Positions 1-9,900 of a stretch of DNA of 64,000 nt are shown piece by piece (position 1 is the stretch's first letter; each line of letters opens with the position of its first letter). Under the pieces are notes generated by a model. The model saw nothing but the letters and a program-made list of their open reading frames with translations. It did no database searches and was not told the DNA's origin. The translations under genes and the position numbers were made by a program. The DNA is taken from NCBI RefSeq assembly GCF_016786305.1, contig NZ_JADWYV010000015.1; one strand, written 5' to 3'. The stretch comes from Pseudofrankia nepalensis (lineage in GTDB: Bacteria > Actinomycetota > Actinomycetes > Frankiales > Frankiaceae).

Positions 1-84
1 CGGGGGCCACCCCCCCCCCCCGGGGGCGCCGGGGCCCCCCCCCCCCCCGGGGCGCCCCCCCCCGGGGGGGGGCCCCGCCGAGCC
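1..84. other. GC homopolymer-rich stretch at window start
   Basis: Almost pure runs of C and G (up to about 14 in a row), unlike any other part of the window. No reading frame or motif is recognisable. It may be a contig edge or assembly artefact, or a genuine low-complexity G/C tract. Confidence 0.5.
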
Positions 85-377
85 ATGTCCGACCCCGGCC
101 CGGCCCGGCGGCGAGGACGCGGGATCCCTGAGAGCCGCGCCACAGCGGACGCGGCTACCCCCAAAAGGGGGATTTCTGCCGCTCGCTGGGGCCGCTCACC
201 TGGTTTTCCGCGTTACGCTGATCACCGCCCAGGGGGTGGACCATCGCCGCTGAAAAGGTCACGTCGCCGCAGTACGACCGCTGGTCGGAGGAACGACGCT
301 CAGGCATCGAGATCGCCGACGGGCGCGTCGTCACCGCCGCCGTCGCCTCCACCCGACGCCGGCGAGCGGCGCGGCTC

Positions 378-785
378 ATGGCCAACGCCCTGGACCTCGC
401 CGGCGGGCCGGACTGGAACGCGGACGTCGCCGTCGAGGTAAGGCTGACCGACGCGCCGTTGACGATCCGCCGCCCCGACGTCGTCGTCTACCGCGCCGAC
501 GCGCTCGACGCCACCCCGATGCACGCCGAGCACGTGCTGTGCGTCGTCGAACTGGTCTCCCGCGGCTCCCAGGCCACCGGACGGATCGTCGGGGTCCACC
601 GCTACGCCCAGGCCGGCATCGGTCACTACTGGCGCGTCGAGTGGTCGGCGACCGGGATCCCCATCGCCTGCACGTATGTCCTCGACCCCGCGTCGAAGGT
701 CTACCGGGAGCACGCCGTCTGCGCCGGTGTCGTTCACGTCACCGAGCCGTTCCCCGTGACGATCAACCTGACCCAGCTGACGTGA
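378..785 (+). CDS. Uma2 family endonuclease (DUF820), 5' end damaged
   Basis: The 135-residue product matches the C-terminal two thirds of Uma2 proteins, a PD-(D/E)XK-type family abundant in Frankia. Visible hallmarks are RRPDVVVYRADALD, the ELVSRGSQATGRIV segment, YAQAGIGHYWRVE and the terminal PFPVTINL. The same frame stays open upstream to 222 and encodes what looks like the missing N-terminus (QYDRWSEERRSGIEIADGRV, about 270-330), but it has no ATG, GTG or TTG before the stop at 219. The true start has therefore probably been lost by mutation or a small indel, and translation from the ATG at 378 would give a truncated protein. Family assignment is secure; function of this copy is doubtful. 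Confidence 0.75.
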   Translation: MANALDLAGGPDWNADVAVEVRLTDAPLTIRRPDVVVYRADALDATPMHAEHVLCVVELVSRGSQATGRIVGVHRYAQAGIGHYWRVEWSATGIPIACTYVLDPASKVYREHAVCAGVVHVTEPFPVTINLTQLT

Positions 786-890
786 CGCGACGGCCCGCTC
801 CGGCGGGCACGGAATCCAGAAAATGATCAAGGCCCGGCCCGAAGATCCACCCATGTGAGCGAATCCCCTGGTCAGGCCCCTGATCAGGAG

Positions 891-981
891 CGGAGGCTCG
901 GGGATTTGAACCCCGGAGGGGGTTAATGCCCCCAACCGCATTAGCAGTGCGGCGCCATAGACCGGACTAGGCGAAGCCTCC
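891..981 (-). tRNA. tRNA-Ser(GCT)
   Basis: On the minus strand the 5' acceptor GGAGGCT (981-975) pairs with AGCCTCC (898-892). The anticodon loop CTGCTAA carries GCT, the long variable arm (TTGGGGGCATTAACCCCC) is typical of class II tRNAs, and the T arm GGGGTTCAAATCCCC is intact. CCA is not encoded. Confidence 0.95.
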
Positions 982-1145
982 CCGCGTTGCTCGTCAAGCA
1001 TAGCGTCTCGGACGGAGGGTGTGACGGGAGGGCGCCGGCCTCCCGGGCGCGAGCCGGCGAGCGGCGCGGCCGTCAAGAGGCCGGGCGATGGGGGGGTGCC
1101 CAGCCCGGCCGGTTCCTGGTCGGCCCGGTCGTAGCGTGCGCGGGC

Positions 1146-4100
1146 GTGCGACTGATGCTGACCGTGGTCGGCCCGGTTCGTGGGGCCGGCGCGGACGTTC
1201 TGGTGGAGGCCGACGACGAGACGCCCGTCCGGGAGATCGGGCGCGCGCTGGTCGCCAGCCTGCGCTCGGGCGCGAGCGCCACGGCCCCCGAGCGTCCCGG
1301 CCCCGGCCCCGGCCCCGGCCCCGTCGGGGGCGGGGAGCCGGGGGTGGTGTTCGTCCACGGCCGGCCGGTGGACGGCGGGGAGAGCCTGCGGGCGTCGCCG
1401 CTGGTCGACGGCCTGGTGATCGGCCTGGGGTCGGCGGGCGGGTGTCCGCCGGCGGGCGAGCCGGTCGGCCTGGTCGAGGCGCGGATCGTCAGCGGGCCGG
1501 GCGCGGGGGTGGTGCACCGGCTCGGCCCCGGCGAGTTCCCGGTCGGGCGCGGCCAGGACTGCGCCGTGGCGCTGGCGGACCCGGCGGTCACCGGCCCGGC
1601 GTGCACGCTCGTCGTCGGGGCGGACGGTTCGTGCGCCGTGGTGCCGGCGAGCGTCGGCGACGGGTTCGCCGAGGTGCTCCTCGACGGGGTGCCGCTGCCC
1701 GCCGCCGGCCGGGTGCTGCTGGCGCCGTCCACCGCGGGCGAGCCCCACGGCGGCGGCCGCGACGGCGACCCGGGCGGCTCGCGCGCCGACGGCGGCGAGG
1801 ACCCGCCGAGGCTGGCGGTCGGGGCGGTGCTGATGACCGTCACCGTCGCCCGTGAACCGGACCTGGCGACCCGGCCGGCGGCGGACGGCCACCGCCTCGA
1901 CGTGAACCGGCCGCCGCGGCTCCCGCCGGCCCGCCCGGCCGCCCGCTACCGGCTGCCGCCCGAGCCGGCCGCGCCCGAGCGGCGGCCGGTGCCGGTGCTG
2001 ATGGCGCTGCTCCCGGCGGCGGGCGCCGGAGCGCTGGCCTTGTTCCTGCACACGTACTACCTCCTGCTGTTCGCGCTGCTCGGGCCGCTGAGCCTGCTCG
2101 GCTCGCATGCCAGCGGCGGCCGGCAGGCCCGGCTGGCCCACCGCCGGGCCGTCGCCGAGCATCACCGCGAGGTCGCCGGCGTCGAGCGCGCGGCCGAGGC
2201 GGGCCTGGCGCGGGAATGCGCCGCGCGGCGCGCCGAGGCGCCGGACCCCGCGCTGGTGCTGCTGACGGCGGTCGGGCCGCGCCGGCGGCTGTGGGAACGC
2301 CGCCGCGCCGACCCCGACTACCTGCGCCTGCGGCTCGGGACCGCCGACCTGCCCAGCGAGCTGACGCTGCACGACCCGGCGGCGCCGGAGGACGAGCGCG
2401 AACGGCGCCGGACGGCGCCGGACGTGCCCGTCACGGTCGCGCTGGCGGAGCGCGGCGTGCTCGGGATCGCGGGCCGGGGCGAGTGGGCGCGCGTCGTCGG
2501 CTGCTGGCTGCTCGCCCAGGCGGCCGTCCTGCACAGCCCTCGGGACCTGGTCGTCTATCTGCTGACCTGGCCCGACGGCGCGGGGGCGTGGGACTGGGCG
2601 CGCTGGCTGCCGCACGCCCGGCCGGCGGATGACGAGGCCGTCGCGCTGGTCGGCGCGGACGACGCCAGCCGGGCACGCCGGATCGGCGAGCTGGTCGCGC
2701 TGGTCGGCGCTCGGATGGCGAGCCGGGGTGGCCATCCGGCGGCCACCCCGGGCCGGTCGTCCTGGCCGTCGGCCCGGCTGGCCGGGGAGCCCGACGTGCT
2801 GGTCGTTCTCGATGGCGCCCGGGCGTTGCGCGCGCTGCCCGGGGTGGTCTCGGTGCTGCGCGACGGGCCGGCCGTCGGGGTGTACGCCGTCTGCCTGGAC
2901 CGCGACGCGCTGCTGTTGCCGGCCGAGTGCCAGGCGGTGGCCGAGCAGGCGCCGAACGGGCTGCGGCTGCGCCAGGCCGGCGGCCGGGCCGTCGACGACG
3001 TCCGTCCCGACCTGGTCGACACGGCCACGGCGCTGGACCCGGCAGGGCGGGCGCTGGACGGGTCGGTGACCGCCACCGGCGCGGCGGCGTGGTGCGGTCG
3101 AGTGGCGCGGGCGCTCGCCGCGTTGCGCGACGTCGGCGGCGACGAGGAGGAGGTGACGCTGCCGGCGCGGGCCAGGCTGCTCGACGTGCTCGAGCTGGAG
3201 CGGCCGACGGCGGCGGCGGTCGCGGCCCGCTGGGCGGCCGTTCCCGGCGGAAGCACGTCCTTCACGGTCGGGGTCGGTCTGGATGGGCCGTTCACACTGG
3301 ACCTGCGCCGCGACGGGCCGCACGGTTTGATCGCCGGCACGACGGGCTCCGGCAAGTCGGAGCTGCTGCAGTCGATCGTCGCCGCGCTCGCCGTGGCCAA
3401 CCGGCCGGACGCGCTGACGTTCGTCCTGGTCGATTACAAGGGCGGCAGCGCGTTCGCTGAGTGCGTCGACCTGCCGCACTGTGTGGGCCTGGTGACCGAC
3501 CTCGACGGCCAGCTCGTGGCGCGGGCCCTGGCGTCGCTGGACGCCGAGCTGCGCCGCCGGGAGCGGATGCTGGCCGGGGCGGGAGCGAAGGACCTCGAGG
3601 ACTACGTGCGCCTGAGGGCCCCCGCCGGGGCGGATGGGCCGGCGGGACGGCCCTGGCTGCCGGGTGTGCCGGACCCGCCCTCGCCGCCGCCGCTGCCGCG
3701 CCTGGTGATCGTGATCGACGAGTTCGCGTCGCTGGCCCGGGAGCTGCCGGAGTTCGTGTCCGGCCTGGTGAACATCGCGCAGCGCGGCCGGTCGCTGGGG
3801 ATCCACCTGCTGCTGGCGACCCAACGGCCGGGCGGGGTCGTCTCCCCGGAGATCAGGGCGAACGCGAACCTGCGGATCGCGTTGCGGATGACCGACGCGG
3901 GCGAGAGCGTGGACGTCCTCGACGCGCCGGACGCGGCGCGGATCTCCCGGTCGACGCCGGGCCGGGCGTTCGCGCGGCTGGGGCATGCCTCGCTCGCGCC
4001 GTTCCAGGCGGCCCGGGTCGGCGGCCGGCGCCCGCCACCGGAGGCAGCGATGCCGGGCGGACCGGTCGAGGCGCCGTGGGTGGTCGGGCTGCCATGGCGG

Positions 4101-6056
4101 GCGCTGGGCGCGCCGGCTCCCCGCCGGCCGCGGCCGAGCGCCGACGAGGGCGCGGGCACCGACCTGCGGCTGCTCGTCGAGCGCGTCCGGGCCGCGGCCG
4201 TCCTGGTGGGGGTGCCGAGGCAGCGCGGGCCGTGGCTGCCGCCGCTGCCGTCGCTGATCACGGTGGATGCCCTGCCCGACGTGGGCGCCCTGCCCGACGT
4301 GGGCGCCCTGCCCGACGTGGGCGCCCTGCCCGACGTGGGCGCCCTGCCCGACGTGGGCGGCCCGCGCCGCGCGGACGCGCCGCGGGCCCGCCTGGCGCCG
4401 GTGGCGATCGGGCTGTCGGACCTTCCCGGGGAGCAGGACCAGCGGCCGTGCCTGGTCGACCTGGAGGCCGGCGGGCACCTGTTGATCGTCGGCTCGGCGC
4501 GGTCCGGGCGCTCGACGGTGCTGCGGACGTTCGCGGGGGCGCTCGCGGCACGCGTCCGCGTGCGCGACGCGCACCTGTTCGGCCTGGACTGCGGCAACAA
4601 CGCGCTGCTGGCGCTCACGGCGCTGCCACACACCGGGGCCGTGGTCGGGGCGGACTCCCCCGACCGGGTGGAGCGGCTGTTCGGCCGGCTGCGGGCGGAG
4701 GTCGCGGCGCGGCGGGAGGCGCTCGCCGAACGTGGCTACGCAGACCTGGCCGAGCAGCGGGCGGCCGAGCCGGACGCGGCGCTGCCATACCTGGTGCTGC
4801 TGCTCGACCGGTACGAGGGATTCCTGTCGGCCTTCGAGGGCGTCGACGGCGGCCGGCTCGTCGACGAGCTGTCGGTGCTGCTGCGCGAGGGGCCGGCGGC
4901 CGGCCTGCGGGTGCTGGTCACCACGGACGGCCGCGGCCTCACCGGCCGGCTGGCCGCGGTGATCGAGGACCGCCTGGTGCTGCGGCTCGCGGACCGCGCC
5001 GACTACGTGCTCGCCGGCCTGCCCGGATCGGCGGCGCGGGAGGGGCTGCCGCCCGGCCGCGGGTTCCGGACGGTCGACGAGGCCGCCGGCACCGGCGAGC
5101 GCCGGGGGGCCGGTGCCGCCGTCGCGGTCGAGACGCAGGTGGCGCTGCTCGACCCGGAGCCGTCGGGCCGGGCGCAGGTGGCCGCGCTCGCCCGGCTGGG
5201 CGCGGCCGCGGCGGCCCGTGACGCGGTGCCGCCCGGGCCGGCGACCGGTCCCCGTCTCGACGCGTGGACGCCGATGCGGGTCGACGCGCCGCCGGCCCGG
5301 ATCACCCTGACCGAGGCGCTGGCGCTCGGCCAGGCGGCGGGAATGACGCTCGGCCCGGCGGCGGGGATGGCACCCGGGACGGCCGCTCGGGCGCCGCTGG
5401 TCGCCCTGGTCGGGGTGGGCGGGGACGAGCTGGGGCCGCTGACGGTGGACCTGGCCGAGGACGGCCCGGGCTTCGTCGTCGCCGGGCCGCCCCGGTCCGG
5501 GCGCAGCACCGCGCTGCTCACCATGGCGTTGACCCTGCTGGCGGGTGGGACCCCGCTGGTTCTTGTCACCCCCCGGCCCTCACCGCTGCGCGGGCTCGCG
5601 GGCACTGACGGGGTGCTCGGCCCGCTCGACGCCACCGCGAGCCCGGCCGAGCTGACCCGGCTGCTGGCGGCCGCGGGCCGGGGCGGCGCGGGGCCGGCGG
5701 TGACGCTGATGGTCGACGACGCCGAGCTGCTGGTCGACAGCCCGCTCGCGGAGCCGATCGGGGCGTTCCTGCGGGCCGCCCGGGACGCGCGGGCCGCGCT
5801 GGTCGCCGCGGCCACGACGGAGGACCTGCACACCCAGTTCCGCGGCTTCCTCGTCGAGGCCCGCCGGGGCCGCGGCGGGCTTCTGCTGTGGCCGGCGGGG
5901 CCGGCCGACGGCGAGCTGTTCGGGAGACGGCTGTCCCGCGCGGCCGCCGGCCTGGCCCCGCCCGGGCGCGGCCAGCTCTACCGGCGGGGCACGCCGACGC
6001 TCCTCCAGGTCCCGCACCCCGCCGGTGTCCCGCCGGGGGGTCACACCCCCGCATGA
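1146..6056 (+). CDS. FHA/FtsK-SpoIIIE three-domain ATPase, EccC-like (type VII secretion)
   Basis: A 1636-aa protein. The N-terminus resembles the VRLTLTVV start of actinobacterial EccC-like ATPases, which favours the GTG at 1146 over the ATG at 1155. An FHA-like region (GPGEFPVGRGQDCAVAL) lies near residues 120-200 and one or two membrane segments (LPAAGAGALALFLHTYYLLL) near 285-320. Three FtsK-type ATPase modules follow. The first has a full Walker A (GTTGSGKS, about 731) and Walker B (LVIVIDEF, about 855). The second (GSARSGRS, about 1116) and third (GPPRSGRS, about 1447) have R for the Walker A lysine and are probably regulatory. In the family the ATPase energises export of WXG100 substrates at the membrane; two W-x-G genes follow directly. 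A run of five GALPDV units sits between modules 1 and 2. Confidence 0.88.
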   Translation: MRLMLTVVGPVRGAGADVLVEADDETPVREIGRALVASLRSGASATAPERPGPGPGPGPVGGGEPGVVFVHGRPVDGGESLRASPLVDGLVIGLGSAGGCPPAGEPVGLVEARIVSGPGAGVVHRLGPGEFPVGRGQDCAVALADPAVTGPACTLVVGADGSCAVVPASVGDGFAEVLLDGVPLPAAGRVLLAPSTAGEPHGGGRDGDPGGSRADGGEDPPRLAVGAVLMTVTVAREPDLATRPAADGHRLDVNRPPRLPPARPAARYRLPPEPAAPERRPVPVLMALLPAAGAGALALFLHTYYLLLFALLGPLSLLGSHASGGRQARLAHRRAVAEHHREVAGVERAAEAGLARECAARRAEAPDPALVLLTAVGPRRRLWERRRADPDYLRLRLGTADLPSELTLHDPAAPEDERERRRTAPDVPVTVALAERGVLGIAGRGEWARVVGCWLLAQAAVLHSPRDLVVYLLTWPDGAGAWDWARWLPHARPADDEAVALVGADDASRARRIGELVALVGARMASRGGHPAATPGRSSWPSARLAGEPDVLVVLDGARALRALPGVVSVLRDGPAVGVYAVCLDRDALLLPAECQAVAEQAPNGLRLRQAGGRAVDDVRPDLVDTATALDPAGRALDGSVTATGAAAWCGRVARALAALRDVGGDEEEVTLPARARLLDVLELERPTAAAVAARWAAVPGGSTSFTVGVGLDGPFTLDLRRDGPHGLIAGTTGSGKSELLQSIVAALAVANRPDALTFVLVDYKGGSAFAECVDLPHCVGLVTDLDGQLVARALASLDAELRRRERMLAGAGAKDLEDYVRLRAPAGADGPAGRPWLPGVPDPPSPPPLPRLVIVIDEFASLARELPEFVSGLVNIAQRGRSLGIHLLLATQRPGGVVSPEIRANANLRIALRMTDAGESVDVLDAPDAARISRSTPGRAFARLGHASLAPFQAARVGGRRPPPEAAMPGGPVEAPWVVGLPWRALGAPAPRRPRPSADEGAGTDLRLLVERVRAAAVLVGVPRQRGPWLPPLPSLITVDALPDVGALPDVGALPDVGALPDVGALPDVGGPRRADAPRARLAPVAIGLSDLPGEQDQRPCLVDLEAGGHLLIVGSARSGRSTVLRTFAGALAARVRVRDAHLFGLDCGNNALLALTALPHTGAVVGADSPDRVERLFGRLRAEVAARREALAERGYADLAEQRAAEPDAALPYLVLLLDRYEGFLSAFEGVDGGRLVDELSVLLREGPAAGLRVLVTTDGRGLTGRLAAVIEDRLVLRLADRADYVLAGLPGSAAREGLPPGRGFRTVDEAAGTGERRGAGAAVAVETQVALLDPEPSGRAQVAALARLGAAAAARDAVPPGPATGPRLDAWTPMRVDAPPARITLTEALALGQAAGMTLGPAAGMAPGTAARAPLVALVGVGGDELGPLTVDLAEDGPGFVVAGPPRSGRSTALLTMALTLLAGGTPLVLVTPRPSPLRGLAGTDGVLGPLDATASPAELTRLLAAAGRGGAGPAVTLMVDDAELLVDSPLAEPIGAFLRAARDARAALVAAATTEDLHTQFRGFLVEARRGRGGLLLWPAGPADGELFGRRLSRAAAGLAPPGRGQLYRRGTPTLLQVPHPAGVPPGGHTPA
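4269..4358 (+). repeat. 18-bp in-frame tandem repeat (5 copies)
   Basis: Five identical copies of an 18-bp unit (gccctgcccgacgtgggc) encode five ALPDVG hexapeptides in the linker between FtsK modules 1 and 2. The identity at DNA level suggests recent slippage expansion. Confidence 0.95.
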
Positions 6057-6165
6057 CGGCCAGTCATGACTGACCTACGCTCGCCCCGCGATCGGCGCCC
6101 ACCCTCCCGGAACAGCCGCCGAGCCGCGTTCCCGAATGTCCCCGCGACCGCCGAGGAGCGGCCCC

Positions 6166-6435
6166 ATGAGAACGGTGACGACCCCCGCGGCACAGGCGGC
6201 GGCCCGCGGCCTCGCCGACGAGCTGCCCGGCCTCACCACGACCACGGCCGACCTTCGCCAGCACGGCGGCACGCTCGCGGATCCCCGCTACTGGGAGGGG
6301 CCGAAGGCCCAGGCGTTCCGCGCCCAGGTGTGGCCGGATGTCGAGGCCGCCCTGACAACCCTGGGGACCAGTCTCGACGAGCTGGCGAGGTCCGTCGCCG
6401 AGGTCAACCGCCGGATCGCCGACGCGGGCACCTGA
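6166..6435 (+). CDS. WXG100-like protein (first of pair)
   Basis: An 89-aa helical protein with a W-E-G turn (PRYWEGPKAQAFRAQVWP) in the middle, as in ESX/WXG100 substrates: two helices joined by a W-x-G bend. The length fits the family. The ATG at 6166 is chosen because GAGGAGCGG lies just upstream; an in-frame ATG at 6136 would add ten residues. It lies 110 bp after the FtsK-type ATPase and 68 bp before a second W-x-G protein, so the two probably form a heterodimer exported by that ATPase (inference). Confidence 0.75.
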   Translation: MRTVTTPAAQAAARGLADELPGLTTTTADLRQHGGTLADPRYWEGPKAQAFRAQVWPDVEAALTTLGTSLDELARSVAEVNRRIADAGT

Positions 6436-6503
6436 GCAGGCGTTCCCACTCACGGCCCAGGCCGCCGGCCGGTCCCCGTTCAGCCATCCTTACTGGAGAA
6501 GCC

Positions 6504-6788
6504 ATGTCCACGTCGGATCTCACGGTTCGCGGAACGCCGGAGGCGGTCGCCGCCGTCGCCGGGCTCGGTGCCCTCGTCAACGGGCCGCTGCTGCGCAACT
6601 TCGACAACTTGCGACGATTTGCCCGGGTGCTCACCGACGCCGAGAACTGGGACGGCCGCGCCGCGACCGAGTTCCGTTCCTCGGTCTGGCCGTCCTATGA
6701 GCGTGCCCTGACTGACCTTTCCACCCAGCTTGACCGACTGCGGGTCCGGCTCGGCGAGATCCAGAACGACATCCAGAACGCGGGCTGA
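6504..6788 (+). CDS. WXG100-like protein (second of pair)
   Basis: A 94-aa, mostly helical protein with the motif NWDGRAATEFRSSVWPSYE: the W-x-G turn is W-D-G. The C-terminal helix (LSTQLDRLRVRLGEIQNDIQ) is heptad-like. The start ATG at 6504 follows ACTGGAGAAGCC, a good ribosome-binding site. Together with the preceding gene it forms the usual substrate pair of a type VII-like cluster. Confidence 0.75.
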   Translation: MSTSDLTVRGTPEAVAAVAGLGALVNGPLLRNFDNLRRFARVLTDAENWDGRAATEFRSSVWPSYERALTDLSTQLDRLRVRLGEIQNDIQNAG

Positions 6789-6946
6789 GCCCCATGACGG
6801 GGCCCTTTGCCACCGAGCGGCCAGACACGGGCCCTCGCCGACCAGTGTCGGCCATGGCCGGGACAGACGGCCAGATGCCGCGCATCCTCTTGTTGGGACA
6901 TACCGGAACGACGCACAGTGATCAGAGGGCGGGAGGAGGGTCACGG

Positions 6947-9900
6947 GTGGCCGGCGGGGGCGCGAACAGGCGAGCCGGCGGCCGGCATGCTCGGCCTGCC
7001 GGCGCACCGGGCCACCGAGGCGAGCCCGGCCACGAGGACCTTCCCCGTCGGCGGCCCGCTCCCGGCCTCGCGGCCCGGGCGGCTGGGGGGGACCTATCCG
7101 TTCCGGGGCGGGGGCGGGCCGAGCCGCCGACGACGGCGACAGCGGCCGAGGACGCCGCGGCGACGACCACCCTGCTGAGCGGAGCGGACCCACTCGCCGC
7201 CGAGCGCGCCTGGGCCTGGCTGGCCCGGCCCGACGGCTCGGCCGGCCCGGCCCGGGTGGCACGGCCGGCGCCGGCCGGCGACGGCGAGCGGTGGCGGGCG
7301 CTCGGCGCGGCGCTGGTCCTGTTGGCGATCGTGGGCGGGGTGCCCGCGGTGCTCCTCCGGCTCGTCGGCCCGCCGGTCCCCGGCGGGCTCGGCGCCGCCG
7401 ATCTGGTCGCCGTCCTGTCGCTGGTGGTCTGGCTGGCCTGGGCCCACTTCGTTGGCTGCGTCGTCGCCGAGTGGCGAGGGTGGCCGGCCGACGCGACGCG
7501 GCGGGTCCCGTTCGGCGACCGGCCCCGGGCACTCGCCCGCGGGCTGGTCGCCGCGACGCTGCTGGCGTCCGGGGCGGCGGTCCTCGCCGGGCCCGCCGCC
7601 ACCACGGACGCGGACGCCCCGTCCCTGGCCGTCGCCCCCGTGGCCCCCATGGGCCAGATCCCGGTCGACGGCGGTGACCGCCGAGGCCTTTCGGGCGCGT
7701 GGGCGAGCGAGGACGCGGCGGTGATGGCGGGCGCGACGGACGCCGCCGGGCGCCGCGAGATCGCGGGGACGTCGCTGCTCGCCGCCGGGCTGCTGGCCGC
7801 GCTGGCCGCGCGGTCCCCGCGGGCACGGTCGCGACGGCTCTCGCGGGCGCGTGACGAGCTCCGGCTGGCGGCCGACGTCGACGCGGCCGTGTTCCTCGAC
7901 CGGGCGACCCGTCTGCTGTCCGCCTGGCTGTCCGCCCAGGGCCGGCCGTTGCCGCCGGTGTACGCGGCGACGCTCGCCGACGACGCGCTGGTGCTGCACA
8001 TGGCGCCGGCCCCGTCCGAGCCGCCGCCGGGCACCTGGCACAGGGGCGGAGCGCCCGGCACCTGGCGGATCGAGCGCTCCGCCGGATCACCGGACACGCC
8101 GGCCGGCCTGGATCCGGCGCTTCTCGTGGACACCCCGGCCCCGTTTCCGGGGCTCGCGACCGTGGGGCACGACGACGGCGGGGCCTGGATCCTGGTCGAC
8201 GTCGAAGGGGCTCCGGGCCCCATCGCGATCGAAGGCAGCCCACGGCTCGCCCGCGAGATCGCGGTCTCGATCGCCGTCGAGCTCGCCACCAACCAGTGGT
8301 CGGACGACCTGCGGGTCTACCTGGTCGGGTTCGCGGACGACCCGTCGCCGATCGCGCCTGGCCGGCTGCGCGCGGTCTCGACCGTCGGGGAGGTCCTGGA
8401 CGAGCTGGCCGTCCGCGAGGACTGGCGGACGCGGTCCGGCACGGTGGGCGACGCCTGGAACCCCGCCGAGGCGGGCCGGGTGCTCCGTGGCCGGCAGCAG
8501 GCCAGGACCCGGGCGCTGTGGGCCCCGGACCTGCTCGTCCTGGCCAGCCCACCCGACGAGGCCGACGCGGCGCGGCTGGCCCGGTACGCGCGTGGGCGGG
8601 ACCGGGCGGTCGGGGTGCTGGTCGCGGGCGGGACGGCGGCGGCGCGCTGGGTCTTCACCGCCGGCGAGGGTGGCCAGCTCTCGCTGGGCGTGCTCGGTCT
8701 CGAGGTCACGGCCCGGCGGCTGCCAGCCACCGAGTACGCGACGGTCATCGAGCTGTTCCGCTCCCTCGACGACCCGCTCGGCGGGCCACCCGATGCCGCC
8801 GACGCACCCACGCCCTCGCCCGGGCGGCTCCCCGCGGCCATCCCGCCCGGCGGTCCGGCGCGGACCGGGTTCTCCCCTCCCACCGGCGCCAACCCGCCTC
8901 CCACCGGCACCGGCCCGCGGACCTTTCCCGGCACGTTCCTGCCTGTGATTCCGGAGCCGCTCCCACCCGCGGTGCCCGCGAGGCGTCCGCCGGGCGGGCC
9001 CGTCGCGCCCAGCCCCGGCCGTCACGAGGCCGACCCGCGGACACCACCCGGCGCGGCGGCAGGTACCCAACCCAGCTCGGACCGCCCGGCGGAACCACCG
9101 CCGACCAGGTTCCCGGCGCCCGGTCCCCCGTCCGGCGGCCGGCCGTTGTCGGTCCTGGTGCCCATCGCGCGCGACACGACACCGCCGCCCGGCGGTGGGC
9201 AGCCACCGCGCTCCCCCGCTCCGCCGGAGCCGCCCCGCCCAGGACCGGCACCCACGGGACCCGTCTCCCCCATCCAGCTCCCCTACGCCATGCCCGCCGT
9301 CCCGCCGGCGGAGGCTCAGCGCCCCCCAGAGACCCAGCGCCCCACCGCCCCGCCGGCGGGCGCCCAGCCTCCCACCAAGACCCAGCGCCCCACCGAGACC
9401 CAGCGCCCCACCGACGCTCAGAACCCCGCGAACGCCCAGCACCGCCCGGCCACCCAGCAGCCGACTGGCCGTGTCCCGGCGACGGGCCATGTCCCGACGC
9501 CACGACACGTCTCGCCGGACGCCCCGCCGGTGGCCGGCTCCGGGACACGAACCGGCGCGGAACGCCCCACGGGTGGGGCCGGAGACCGGGTGGACGGCGC
9601 GGCCGGCCCCGCGGGACCGCCGGACGAGGCCGACCCAGGCGCCGTGGAGGCACGGATACTGGGCAGGCCCACGGTGAGTGCCCCCGGCCCGGTGGCCGTC
9701 GACCAGATCGAGGCCCTGACGGAGCTCGTCGTCTATCTGGCGCTGCACCCGGATGGCGTCTCGACGCGGGCGCTGGCCGCGGCCCTGTGGCCTCAGGGGA
9801 TGTCCGAGCAGGGCGTCGCCGACGCGATCGGCCACGCACGCGGATGGCTCGGCGCCGACCCGACCGGCCGTCCCCGGCTGTCGGCCGACGCCGACGGGCG

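Noticed and set aside
300..4631. Open frame of 1443 codons on the minus strand opposite the FtsK-type ATPase
   Set aside because: It is Arg/Pro/Gly/His-rich with no domains, typical of the antisense frame of a high-GC gene. The plus strand shows all FtsK motifs.
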